Source: Gammaproteobacteria bacterium
Lineage (GTDB): Bacteria > Pseudomonadota > Gammaproteobacteria > CAJXQU01
Direction of reading: 5' to 3'
Length of the DNA stretch: 6,383 nucleotides
NCBI GenBank assembly: GCA_026984275.1
Contig: JALSSM010000458.1
Location: forward strand, 1-6,383
The notes below the pieces were generated by a model. That model made no database searches, was not told the DNA's origin, and saw only the letters and a program-made list of their open reading frames with translations. This document shows positions 1 through 4,562 of the stretch, one piece after another (within the stretch, counting starts at the first letter, position 1; each line of letters opens with the position of its first letter). Made by a program: the position numbers and the translations under genes.

Positions 1-232
1 TGCGTCCGGTGCTGCCCACGGTGTTGGCGGTGTCGTCAAATTCATTCGTGCTTAAAGTTAATCCGAACTGGTTGGTTAACGCCAGGTTGGCATTGGCTAT
101 CCAGGTCAGGTTTGATTCGGTGTCGTAGTAGGCTTGACCACCAAGGCGATTCTCTAGTAAAGCATGGGCGGTGCTGGTCATGCACAGGGTTAATACAAGT
201 ACGCTGAGGGTTTGGGTTGTGATGAGTTTCAT
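1..232 (-). CDS. Exported DUF1566/Lcl-like protein, N-terminal part (runs off window)
   Basis: Seventy-seven codons are open from the ATG at 230-232 to the window edge, so only the N terminus is visible. Residues 1-24 form a classic Sec signal peptide: MK, a hydrophobic LSVLVLTL core, and AHA before the likely cleavage site at residue 24. The mature part begins LLENRLGGQAYYDTESNLTW and continues with NANLALTNQFG. From memory, this matches the opening of a family of secreted proteins with DUF1566 (Lcl C-terminal-like) domains, where an RLGG..YYD...NLTWL.DANLA block is usual and many members carry PEP-CTERM sorting signals. The function of the family is not established. The start is supported by CAGGAG at 240-245, seven bases from the ATG. 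A sigma-54 type promoter lies about 60 bases upstream. Whether this copy carries a PEP-CTERM or other C-terminal sorting signal cannot be seen. Confidence 0.75.
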   Translation of the reverse strand, partial: MKLITTQTLSVLVLTLCMTSTAHALLENRLGGQAYYDTESNLTWIANANLALTNQFGLTLSTNEFDDTANTVGSTGR

Positions 233-294
233 ATTGTTGCTCCTGTTTTTGTTTTTACGGTTCGCTTTTGTTGTTGATTCTTCTTATATGACAG

Positions 295-310
295 TGCAAG
301 TGTTGTGCCT
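295..310 (-). promoter_or_regulatory. Sigma-54 (RpoN) promoter, -24/-12 type
   Basis: On the minus strand this reads AGGCAC, then AACAC, then TTGCA. The sigma-54 consensus is TGGCAC-N5-TTGCA, so 10 of 11 specified bases match and the diagnostic GG and GC are spaced by exactly 10 bases. GG lies at 308-309 and GC at 296-297. The expected transcription start is near 284, giving a leader of about 50 bases before the ATG of the exported protein at 232. Sigma-54 promoters need an enhancer-binding ATPase, and a dyad at 384-401 lies at about -100 to -117, a usual enhancer distance. No good sigma-70 promoter was seen for this gene. Confidence 0.55.
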
Positions 311-360
311 GTTTTGTGTTTCCTTAGTTTTCAATGGCTTAGCGTAGATCGATGGTTTCC

Positions 361-370
361 TTTGATCAAA
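361..370. repeat. Perfect 10-bp palindrome TTTGATCAAA
   Basis: TTTGATCAAA is its own reverse complement. It lies at about -77 to -86 from the inferred sigma-54 start. It could be a regulator half-site or chance, and it does not match the IHF consensus. Confidence 0.25.
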
Positions 371-383
371 TAATGCCGAATTG

Positions 384-401
384 TGTCGTTTGTGGACGAC
401 A
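384..401. promoter_or_regulatory. Dyad, possible enhancer-binding or operator site
   Basis: TGTCGT and ACGACA form perfect 6-bp inverted arms around a 6-base centre (TTGTGG). The site lies about 100-117 bases upstream of the start predicted from the sigma-54 promoter, where bacterial enhancer-binding proteins usually bind dyads. No particular regulator can be named from the sequence. Confidence 0.3.
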
Positions 402-472
402 GATTTTAGAGAATTACCTGAGGTTACGATAAGGAATCTCTGATTATAGGGTCGGATTTAGCTCCTTCCCAA

Positions 473-495
473 CCTTCCCCCTGAAATGGGGAGGG
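473..495. repeat. C/G-rich hairpin, probable dispersed intergenic repeat
   Basis: CCTTCCCC (473-480) pairs with GGGGAGGG (488-495) with one G-T wobble, around a 7-base loop. The surrounding text (about 461-497) resembles a type of C-rich dispersed intergenic repeat I recall from gammaproteobacterial genomes. No T-tract follows in either direction, so it is not a typical intrinsic terminator. Confidence 0.4.
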
Positions 496-515
496 CTGAA
501 ATTCATTCATTATTA

Positions 516-793
516 ACCTGAACTCGGGATAAGAAAAAATAACGATCTCTTATGATTCAAAGTGTTAGCTGAATGTTGACGGGGTTCGGTCAGAGATCCT
601 TCGCAGTGACTCAGGATGACAGCCTGTTTTAGGACCTTAATCTTGTCATTCTGACGACGACATAGATACATGGATGTATTGTATTAGAGCAACGCAGGAG
701 CAGTTGCCGAGGAGGGAGAATCTCATGAACGAAGCCTTTAAATACCACGTTTTAAAAAGATTGTATTGCTAGCTTCTTATCCCGAGTTCAGGT
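516..793. mobile_element. MITE-like non-autonomous element, 278 bp
   Basis: The ends are perfect 20-bp inverted repeats: ACCTGAACTCGGGATAAGAA at 516-535 and its exact reverse complement at 774-793. They are flanked on both sides by TTATTA (510-515 and 794-799), as expected for a target-site duplication. An equally possible reading is 21-bp inverted repeats flanked by TATT. No open reading frame of useful size lies inside, so any movement would need a transposase supplied elsewhere. The interior contains a second, palindromic repeat pair (592-724). I cannot name the parent insertion sequence. The flanks are AT-rich, so the direct repeat is weaker evidence than the inverted repeats. Confidence 0.6.
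592..724. repeat. Nested palindromic repeat pair with an insertion in the right arm
   Basis: Two diverged inverted copies of one motif face each other. The left copy starts GAGATCCTTC (593-602) and ends TCAGGATGACA (611-621). The right copy starts TGTCATTCTGA (644-654) and ends GGGAGAATCTC (714-724). The inner arms pair over 11 bases with one wobble around a 22-base loop. In the left copy 8 bases separate the two blocks, but in the right copy about 59 bases do. The extra stretch carries its own dyads: ATACAT/ATGTAT at 666-679, and GCAAC/GTTGC at 689-693 and 703-707. The GTCATTCTGA...GAATCTC core resembles dispersed repeats I recall from many proteobacterial genomes. Confidence 0.45.
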
Positions 794-810
794 TTATTAT
801 AATTATGTCC

Positions 811-830
811 CCAGAATAGCCCAGAATAGC
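811..830. repeat. 10-bp tandem duplication
   Basis: CCAGAATAGC occurs twice head to tail without any mismatch. It lies between the MITE-like element and the mscL terminator. It is a small local duplication with no evident function. Confidence 0.6.
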
Positions 831-848
831 TGAACAAATCTGACGCAT

Positions 849-880
849 AAAAAAACCGCACCAGTTGGAGCGGCTTTTTT
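849..880 (-). terminator. Intrinsic terminator of mscL
   Basis: The stem is formed by CCGCACC (856-862) and GGAGCGG (867-873), with one internal mismatch and a 4-base loop. On the minus strand it is followed by seven T (complement of 849-855), and it begins 28 bases past the mscL stop codon. The six T at 875-880 make it able to work on the plus strand too, so it could also insulate mscL from transcription out of the repeat region. Confidence 0.8.
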
Positions 881-900
881 ATTTAACGAAGTAAAGCAGC

Positions 901-1311
901 TTATTTTTTCAAAAGATCACGGATCTCTGTCAGCAATACTTCTTCTGCAGGTGGTTCAGCTGGTGCTTCTTCCTCTGCTTTCTTGGCACTGTTCATAGCT
1001 TTTATCATCATAAAAATTGCAAAAGCAATGATCAGAAAATCCAGTGCTGCCTGAATAAAACTACCATAGTTTAATGTTGCAGCACCGGCTTCCTGTGCTG
1101 CGGCAAGTGTTGTGAAATCACCGTCCCCCAGGTTGAGGAATAACTGACTGAAATCAACCCCGCCCATTAACTTACCAACGACAGGCATAATAATATCATC
1201 CACCAACGAACTGATGATCTTGCCAAAAGCACCACCAATGATAATACCAACGGCCATATCCATGACATTGCCTTTCATTGCAAATTCTTTAAATTCAGAA
1301 ATCATTCCCAT
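901..1311 (-). CDS. mscL: Large-conductance mechanosensitive channel MscL
   Basis: The inner-membrane channel opens under high membrane tension and releases solutes during hypo-osmotic shock. The family forms pentamers. The 136-residue product has the same length as E. coli MscL and aligns with it from the first residues. An N-terminal amphipathic helix (about 2-13, ISEFKEFAMKGN) is followed by TM1 (about 15-45) with the pore-lining AVGIIIGGAFGKI, a periplasmic loop, TM2 (about 82-105, YGSFIQAALDFLIIAFAIFM), an acidic and proline-rich linker, and the conserved C-terminal bundle helix EEVLLTEIRDLLKK (123-136). At the gate, E. coli L19 and V23 are M19 and I23 here, which are conservative changes. 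GAGGAG at 1319-1324, seven bases from the ATG, supports this start over the ATG two codons later. The gene follows the DUF4197 gene by 83 bases on the same strand, with no clear terminator or promoter between them. Confidence 0.97.
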   Translation of the reverse strand: MGMISEFKEFAMKGNVMDMAVGIIIGGAFGKIISSLVDDIIMPVVGKLMGGVDFSQLFLNLGDGDFTTLAAAQEAGAATLNYGSFIQAALDFLIIAFAIFMMIKAMNSAKKAEEEAPAEPPAEEVLLTEIRDLLKK

Positions 1312-1394
1312 GACTACACTCCTCTCTTCTATTATTTTTTAAAGTTTTTCTTTCACCCAAAAATCAGGTGGCAACATGCTACTACTACTCAGGC

Positions 1395-2168
1395 TTATTT
1401 ACCAAAAACTTTTTTTAATAGTGCTGTCGTTCGTTTAGCCGGATTTTCTCTGATCGCGGCTTCTTCAATGGCCAGATAATGGAAAATCCCATCCATTGAT
1501 TTCTGCACAACATACTCCGTCAGATTGGCCTTGGCATCCGGAACAAGTGGTAATGCCTCATACTGCTCCATCGTTGCATCATATTGTTTAACAGCTCCAA
1601 CACTGGAGAGACTGTCCCGTACGATTGGGTTCATTTCTTTTGCCAGCGGTGCTGACATCCTGGACTGGAAATACCGTGTAGCGGAATCATTGGGGCCATT
1701 AAAGATCTTCTTCGCATCATCCAATGTCATTGCCTTGATCGCATCAATGAATAAACGCTTTGCTTTGGGTGTTGCAACTTCTGCAGCGGTATTCATTTTC
1801 AATTCCAGATCTTCAAGCATGCCTCCCATACCTACTTTACCCAGTGCTGATTTGACGGTTTTAAGGCTACCGGGCAAAGGAATATGAACAGCGGGATCAT
1901 TATTAAAACCACCTGATTTCCCAAGCCTGCTCACGACAGACCCGGAGCCCACCGTGAGCGCTTCTTTTAATCCAGCAGCCATGTCGAGTGCACTAAGTCC
2001 CGAGGGAGATGAATTACCTCCTGATGACGAAGCGCCTTTCAATAAATCTTTACCTTTCTCCAACCAACCCGCTTTCGCATGAGTCCCCGCTAAAATAAAG
2101 AAACACACAAAAACAACACTGATAAACACCTTGTTGCTTCTACACAACAAATTTTCAGAACTTTCCAT
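1395..2168 (-). CDS. DUF4197 family exported protein
   Basis: The 257-residue protein matches the DUF4197 family, whose function is unknown. Residues 14-28 are a hydrophobic stretch and AKA before G34 is a likely signal-peptidase site, so the mature protein is probably periplasmic. A Ser/Gly-rich linker (46-58) leads into the family domain (about 60-257). Recognisable blocks are DPAVHIPLPGSL (91-102), MNTAAE (125-130), IDAIKAMTLDDAKKIFNGP (141-159), ATRYF (163-167), and a strongly conserved C terminus with YVVQKSMDGIF (219-229), EEAAIRENPAKRTTALLKKV (235-254) and FGK. The start has GAGGGGGG at 2177-2184 eight bases upstream, and a sigma-70-like promoter lies just before it. The n-region before the hydrophobic core is long (13 residues), but no better start was seen. 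It may be co-transcribed with mscL. Assignment to the family is from recalled sequence blocks. No biochemical role can be stated. Confidence 0.9.
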   Translation of the reverse strand: MESSENLLCRSNKVFISVVFVCFFILAGTHAKAGWLEKGKDLLKGASSSGGNSSPSGLSALDMAAGLKEALTVGSGSVVSRLGKSGGFNNDPAVHIPLPGSLKTVKSALGKVGMGGMLEDLELKMNTAAEVATPKAKRLFIDAIKAMTLDDAKKIFNGPNDSATRYFQSRMSAPLAKEMNPIVRDSLSSVGAVKQYDATMEQYEALPLVPDAKANLTEYVVQKSMDGIFHYLAIEEAAIRENPAKRTTALLKKVFGK

Positions 2169-2205
2169 CGTTTATTCCCCCCTCTTCGAATATGTTTCAT
2201 ACATT

Positions 2206-2234
2206 ATCCTACTTACTGAACAGTGATTATTCAA
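2206..2234 (-). promoter_or_regulatory. Sigma-70-like promoter for the DUF4197 gene
   Basis: On the minus strand TTGAAT (2229-2234) and TAGGAT (2206-2211) are separated by 17 bases, each matching 4 of 6 consensus bases. The start would be near 2199, giving a leader of about 30 bases that contains the G-rich ribosome binding site. An overlapping GATAAT is a closer -10 match but leaves a 20-base spacer. Confidence 0.45.
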
Positions 2235-2239
2235 GAATG

Positions 2240-2269
2240 TTGCTCCATACGGGTATTGTACGTTAGAAT
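2240..2269 (+). promoter_or_regulatory. Weak rightward promoter candidate
   Basis: TTGCTC (2240-2245) and TAGAAT (2264-2269) are 18 bases apart. The -10 matches 5 of 6 consensus bases and the -35 only 3. Transcription from here would include the short ORF at 2297 in the leader of the lipoprotein mRNA. Confidence 0.25.
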
Positions 2270-2296
2270 CTATACTCAAGGGAGCTGATTATTGTC

Positions 2297-2413
2297 ATGA
2301 AATTTAGTTTATTTGGGCCATTATCAGAATTACCCGGGGAAGGAAATTGTAACCATACTGGTGACACCTTCTATTTTGTGTTTTTAATACAACAACGGGA
2401 AGAAATATTATGA
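2297..2413 (+). CDS. Possible 38-aa leader ORF, doubtful
   Basis: An ATG at 2297 opens 38 codons (starting MKFSLFGPLSELPGEG, ending QQREEIL) and stops at a TGA that overlaps the ATG of the OmpA-like gene as ATGA (2410-2413). AAGGGAG at 2278-2284 precedes it, but at 12 bases the gap is long. The peptide resembles nothing I recognise and has no signal peptide or clear membrane helix. The better rightward promoter (2347-2375) lies inside it and would make an mRNA without its start. An ORF of this length can arise by chance. The ATGA junction is the only reason to list it, since such overlaps often couple translation. Confidence 0.2.
   Translation: MKFSLFGPLSELPGEGNCNHTGDTFYFVFLIQQREEIL
2347..2375 (+). 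promoter_or_regulatory. Sigma-70-like promoter for the OmpA-like lipoprotein
   Basis: TTGTAA (2347-2352) and TCTATT (2370-2375) have the ideal 17-base spacing, each with 4 of 6 consensus matches. A start near 2382 would give a leader of about 28 bases with GGGAAG at 2397-2402, seven bases before the ATG at 2410. Confidence 0.45.
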
Positions 2414-3267
2414 AAAGATTTAATTCAGCAGTTTTCCTGCTTATTGCGGGACTCATGCTTAGTGGTTGTGCCAGTACAGGCACCAATATGCATCCAGCAG
2501 TCTGTGCATTGTTGGGAACTGCGGTTGGTGGTGGTGCTGCCGCTGCTATTGATGACGGCGATCATGATCCTGTAATCGCTGGAGGCGCTATGATGGGCGC
2601 TGCCGTAGGTTACCTGCTTTGTAGTCGTGGTCCACATGACTCTGATGGTGATGGTGTAACAGACGATCTGGATCAATGTCCAAATACGCCTGCAGGTACT
2701 GAAGTGGATGCCACAGGTTGTGCTGTTCCTGTAGTACTTGATAGTGATGGTGATGGTGTTAACGACGATCAGGATAAATGCCCAGGTACTGCAGCGGGTA
2801 CAACAGTTGGTACTGATGGATGCCCGCTCGACAGTGATGGCGATGGTGTTATTGATGATAATGATCAATGCCCAGGTACACCTGCCGGTGTAGAAGTAGA
2901 AGCCAACGGTTGTCCTAAAGTTGGTGAAACACTGATGACTCTTGAGGGTGTAAACTTTGCCTTTGATAGTGATGAACTCACTGCTGCCTCTAAAGCAAAA
3001 CTTGATGAAGCAGTCGCAACGTTGAATGCTAACTCTCTGGTTAATGTGAAGGTTGTTGGACACACAGATAGTCGTGGTTCTGAAAGCTATAACCAAAGTC
3101 TGTCAGAAAGACGAGCTGCTGCAGTAGTAGACTATCTGACAAGTAATGGTGTTAGTGGATCACGTCTCAGTTCAGCAGGTATGGGAGAATCTCAACCTGT
3201 CGCTGATAACTCTACAAAAGAAGGTCGATACCAGAACCGTCGCGTTGAGTTAGTGGTTGTAGAATAA
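2410..3267 (+). CDS. OmpA-family peptidoglycan-binding lipoprotein with thrombospondin type 3 repeats
   Basis: The 285-residue protein is probably an outer-membrane lipoprotein that grips peptidoglycan. Residues 1-19 are a lipoprotein signal peptide ending in the lipobox LSGC. Cys20 would be lipidated, and Ala21 rather than Asp argues for outer-membrane sorting. Residues 36-70 are rich in Gly and Ala (GTAVGGGAAAA, AGGAMMGAAVG), like a glycine zipper. Three 28-residue repeats follow at 77-104, 111-138 and 141-168. Each begins DSDGDGV.DD, a calcium-binding thrombospondin type 3 pattern, and has Cys at repeat positions 14 and 28. The OmpA C-terminal domain (about 180-285) has FAFDSDEL, GHTDSRGS, YNQSLSERRA and a terminal QNRRVELVV. 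D220 and R235 sit 15 residues apart, as do the diaminopimelate-binding Asp and Arg described in OmpA. There is no N-terminal beta-barrel. A good ribosome site supports the start, and two stem-loops follow the stop. Confidence 0.92.
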   Translation: MKRFNSAVFLLIAGLMLSGCASTGTNMHPAVCALLGTAVGGGAAAAIDDGDHDPVIAGGAMMGAAVGYLLCSRGPHDSDGDGVTDDLDQCPNTPAGTEVDATGCAVPVVLDSDGDGVNDDQDKCPGTAAGTTVGTDGCPLDSDGDGVIDDNDQCPGTPAGVEVEANGCPKVGETLMTLEGVNFAFDSDELTAASKAKLDEAVATLNANSLVNVKVVGHTDSRGSESYNQSLSERRAAAVVDYLTSNGVSGSRLSSAGMGESQPVADNSTKEGRYQNRRVELVVVE

Positions 3268-3279
3268 AGTATAGTCAAT

Positions 3280-3311
3280 ATTGCACACTCTATTATCGTG
3301 GGGTGTGCAAT
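3280..3311 (+). other. Stem-loop just after the lipoprotein gene
   Basis: ATTGCACACTC (3280-3290) pairs with GGGTGTGCAAT (3301-3311) over 11 bases with one T-G wobble, around a 10-base loop. It is not followed by a T-run, so it is unlikely to terminate by itself. It may protect the 3' end of the mRNA or be a regulator-binding dyad. Confidence 0.5.
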
Positions 3312-3338
3312 TATTAGTTTATGAAGGCTCTGTATAAT
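3311..3338 (+). promoter_or_regulatory. Promoter candidate inside the terminator, for the squalene genes
   Basis: A perfect TATAAT (3333-3338) fills most of the terminator loop, with a poor -35-like TTATTA (3311-3316) 16 bases upstream. A start near 3345 would fall in the 3' arm of the terminator, so the new transcript could not form that hairpin. No better promoter was found before the squalene synthase gene. The match may be accidental, since the loop is only seven bases. Confidence 0.3.
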
Positions 3339-3353
3339 GCAGAGCCTTTTTTT
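3324..3353 (+). terminator. Intrinsic terminator of the OmpA-like gene
   Basis: AAGGCTCTG (3324-3332) and CAGAGCCTT (3340-3348) form a perfect 9-bp stem with a 7-base loop, running into seven T (3347-3353). It separates the lipoprotein gene from the squalene synthase gene 40 bases further on. Confidence 0.9.
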
Positions 3354-3393
3354 ATGGCTTTGTAATAAAAAAAATGTGATAACATCAACGTCT

Positions 3394-4443
3394 ATGCAGC
3401 GATCACCCACTCCACAAGACTTCGCCTACCAGAATGAAATATTACAGGGCGTTTCCAGAACTTTCGCACTGACCATTCCCCAGTTACCAGAAAAGCTAAG
3501 GGACGTAGTGGGCAATGCGTATTTACTCTGTAGAATCGCAGATACGATTGAAGATGAGGCAACACTGACAACAGAGCAAAAATGCTATTTCAGCGATCAA
3601 TTTATCCAGGTTGTTGAGGCAGATAAAGATGCTGGATCATTTGCAAAAGATTTATTTCCATTACTTTCAGATCAAACTCTTGAAGCAGAGCGTGATCTGG
3701 TCAAAAACACAGATCGCGTCATTCGTATTACGCATCATTATAATGACAATCAGAAAAAGGCGCTGGCCCGATGTGTAAGAATCATGGCAAAAGGGATGGC
3801 CAATTATCAGGAAAAGGAAACCCTGAATGGTCTGCCTGATCAGGCCGCAATGGATGACTACTGTTACTATGTCGCAGGTGTTGTCGGTGAAATGCTGGCT
3901 GAATTATTTTGCGATTATAGTACCGAGATCAACCAGAACCGCGATGAACTCATGGATCTATCGGTTTCATTTGGACAAGGTTTGCAAATGACCAATATTC
4001 TCAAAGACATCTGGGACGATCAACAGCGTGGAGCCTGCTGGCTGCCACGGGAAACTTTTTTGCGATCTGGATTTGATTTATCTGATCTAAAACCAGGATA
4101 TAATGATGCTGGTTTCGAGGCTGGATTGGCTGAACTCATCGGAATAGCTAAAGGCCACCTGGAAAATGCCCTGAAATTCACCTTGCTCATTCCGGCCCAT
4201 GAAAAAGGTATCCGTAAATTTTGTCTTTGGGCAATAGGGTTGGCGGTTTTAACCTTGAAAAAGATCAACAAAAATCGAAACTTTAGCCATGGTGATCAGG
4301 TCAAAATAAGCAGACGTAGTGTAAAAGCGACAATTTTATTAACAAATGCTTTTGTAAGTAACGATAAGTTGCTGAAGTTGTTATTTTATTCGACAGCAAA
4401 AAGATTGCCTGATAGTAGTATTCATGAGAAAATTCTATCCTGA
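3394..4443 (+). CDS. sqs: Squalene synthase (farnesyl-diphosphate farnesyltransferase)
   Basis: The enzyme joins two farnesyl diphosphates via presqualene diphosphate into squalene, supplying the cyclase encoded next. The product is 349 residues from the ATG at 3394. It shows the two Asp-rich magnesium-diphosphate motifs of the family, DTIED (50-54) and DIWDD (205-209, within NILKDIWDD). It also has the SRTFALTIPQLP block (21-32) and YCYYVAGVVGEM (156-167), which resembles the YC.YVAG.VG block of true squalene synthases more than phytoene synthases. A hydrophobic segment, FCLWAIGLAVLTL (276-288), may help it sit at the membrane. The start was chosen because homologous sequence begins soon after it. 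An in-frame ATG at 3337 would add 19 unrelated residues and lies in the upstream terminator. No clear Shine-Dalgarno sequence precedes the ATG, and an in-frame GTG at 3376 is also possible. A dehydrosqualene or presqualene-only activity cannot be excluded by reading alone. Confidence 0.88.
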   Translation: MQRSPTPQDFAYQNEILQGVSRTFALTIPQLPEKLRDVVGNAYLLCRIADTIEDEATLTTEQKCYFSDQFIQVVEADKDAGSFAKDLFPLLSDQTLEAERDLVKNTDRVIRITHHYNDNQKKALARCVRIMAKGMANYQEKETLNGLPDQAAMDDYCYYVAGVVGEMLAELFCDYSTEINQNRDELMDLSVSFGQGLQMTNILKDIWDDQQRGACWLPRETFLRSGFDLSDLKPGYNDAGFEAGLAELIGIAKGHLENALKFTLLIPAHEKGIRKFCLWAIGLAVLTLKKINKNRNFSHGDQVKISRRSVKATILLTNAFVSNDKLLKLLFYSTAKRLPDSSIHEKILS

Positions 4444-4562
4444 AGGTTGGGGTTTAAAAGGGCTGTTTTTCAACAAAGAATTCTAAATAACAAATGAGCG
4501 TTGATCATTATGCTTGCTAACAACAATAACTCTGGCTCGAAACCAAATCTTAAAGCGATATT

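Larger units (their letters stand above)
246..848. other. Gene-free, repeat-rich intergenic interval
   Basis: No credible coding region lies between the leftward exported-protein gene and the mscL terminator. The interval holds the sigma-54 promoter, two dyads, a C/G-rich hairpin, the MITE-like element with its nested repeats, and a short tandem duplication, each listed separately. The piling up of repeats suggests a site that tolerates insertions between two independent transcription units. Confidence 0.7.

Noticed and set aside
798..803. TATAAT at the right border of the MITE-like element as an outward promoter
   Set aside because: No acceptable -35 element is at the proper distance, no gene follows on that strand, and the AT-rich target site explains the match.
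1312..1394. A separate promoter for mscL, for example TTGGGT with AATAAT
   Set aside because: The -35 match is poor in a very A/T-rich stretch where such matches are common, so it was not supportable as a feature.
1525..1887. A 120-codon plus-strand ORF inside the DUF4197 gene
   Set aside because: It lies wholly opposite a well-supported gene, has no recognisable domain, and is best explained as a shadow of the real frame.
2425..3096. A long minus-strand ORF opposite the OmpA-like gene, rich in Thr, Ile and Cys
   Set aside because: Its composition mirrors the GAT/GGT repeat codons of the real gene on the other strand, so it is an antisense artefact.
3337..3393. A 19-residue N-terminal extension of squalene synthase from the ATG at 3337
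   Set aside because: The ATG is in the terminator loop, the following codons are the T-tract, and the residues do not resemble the family N terminus.
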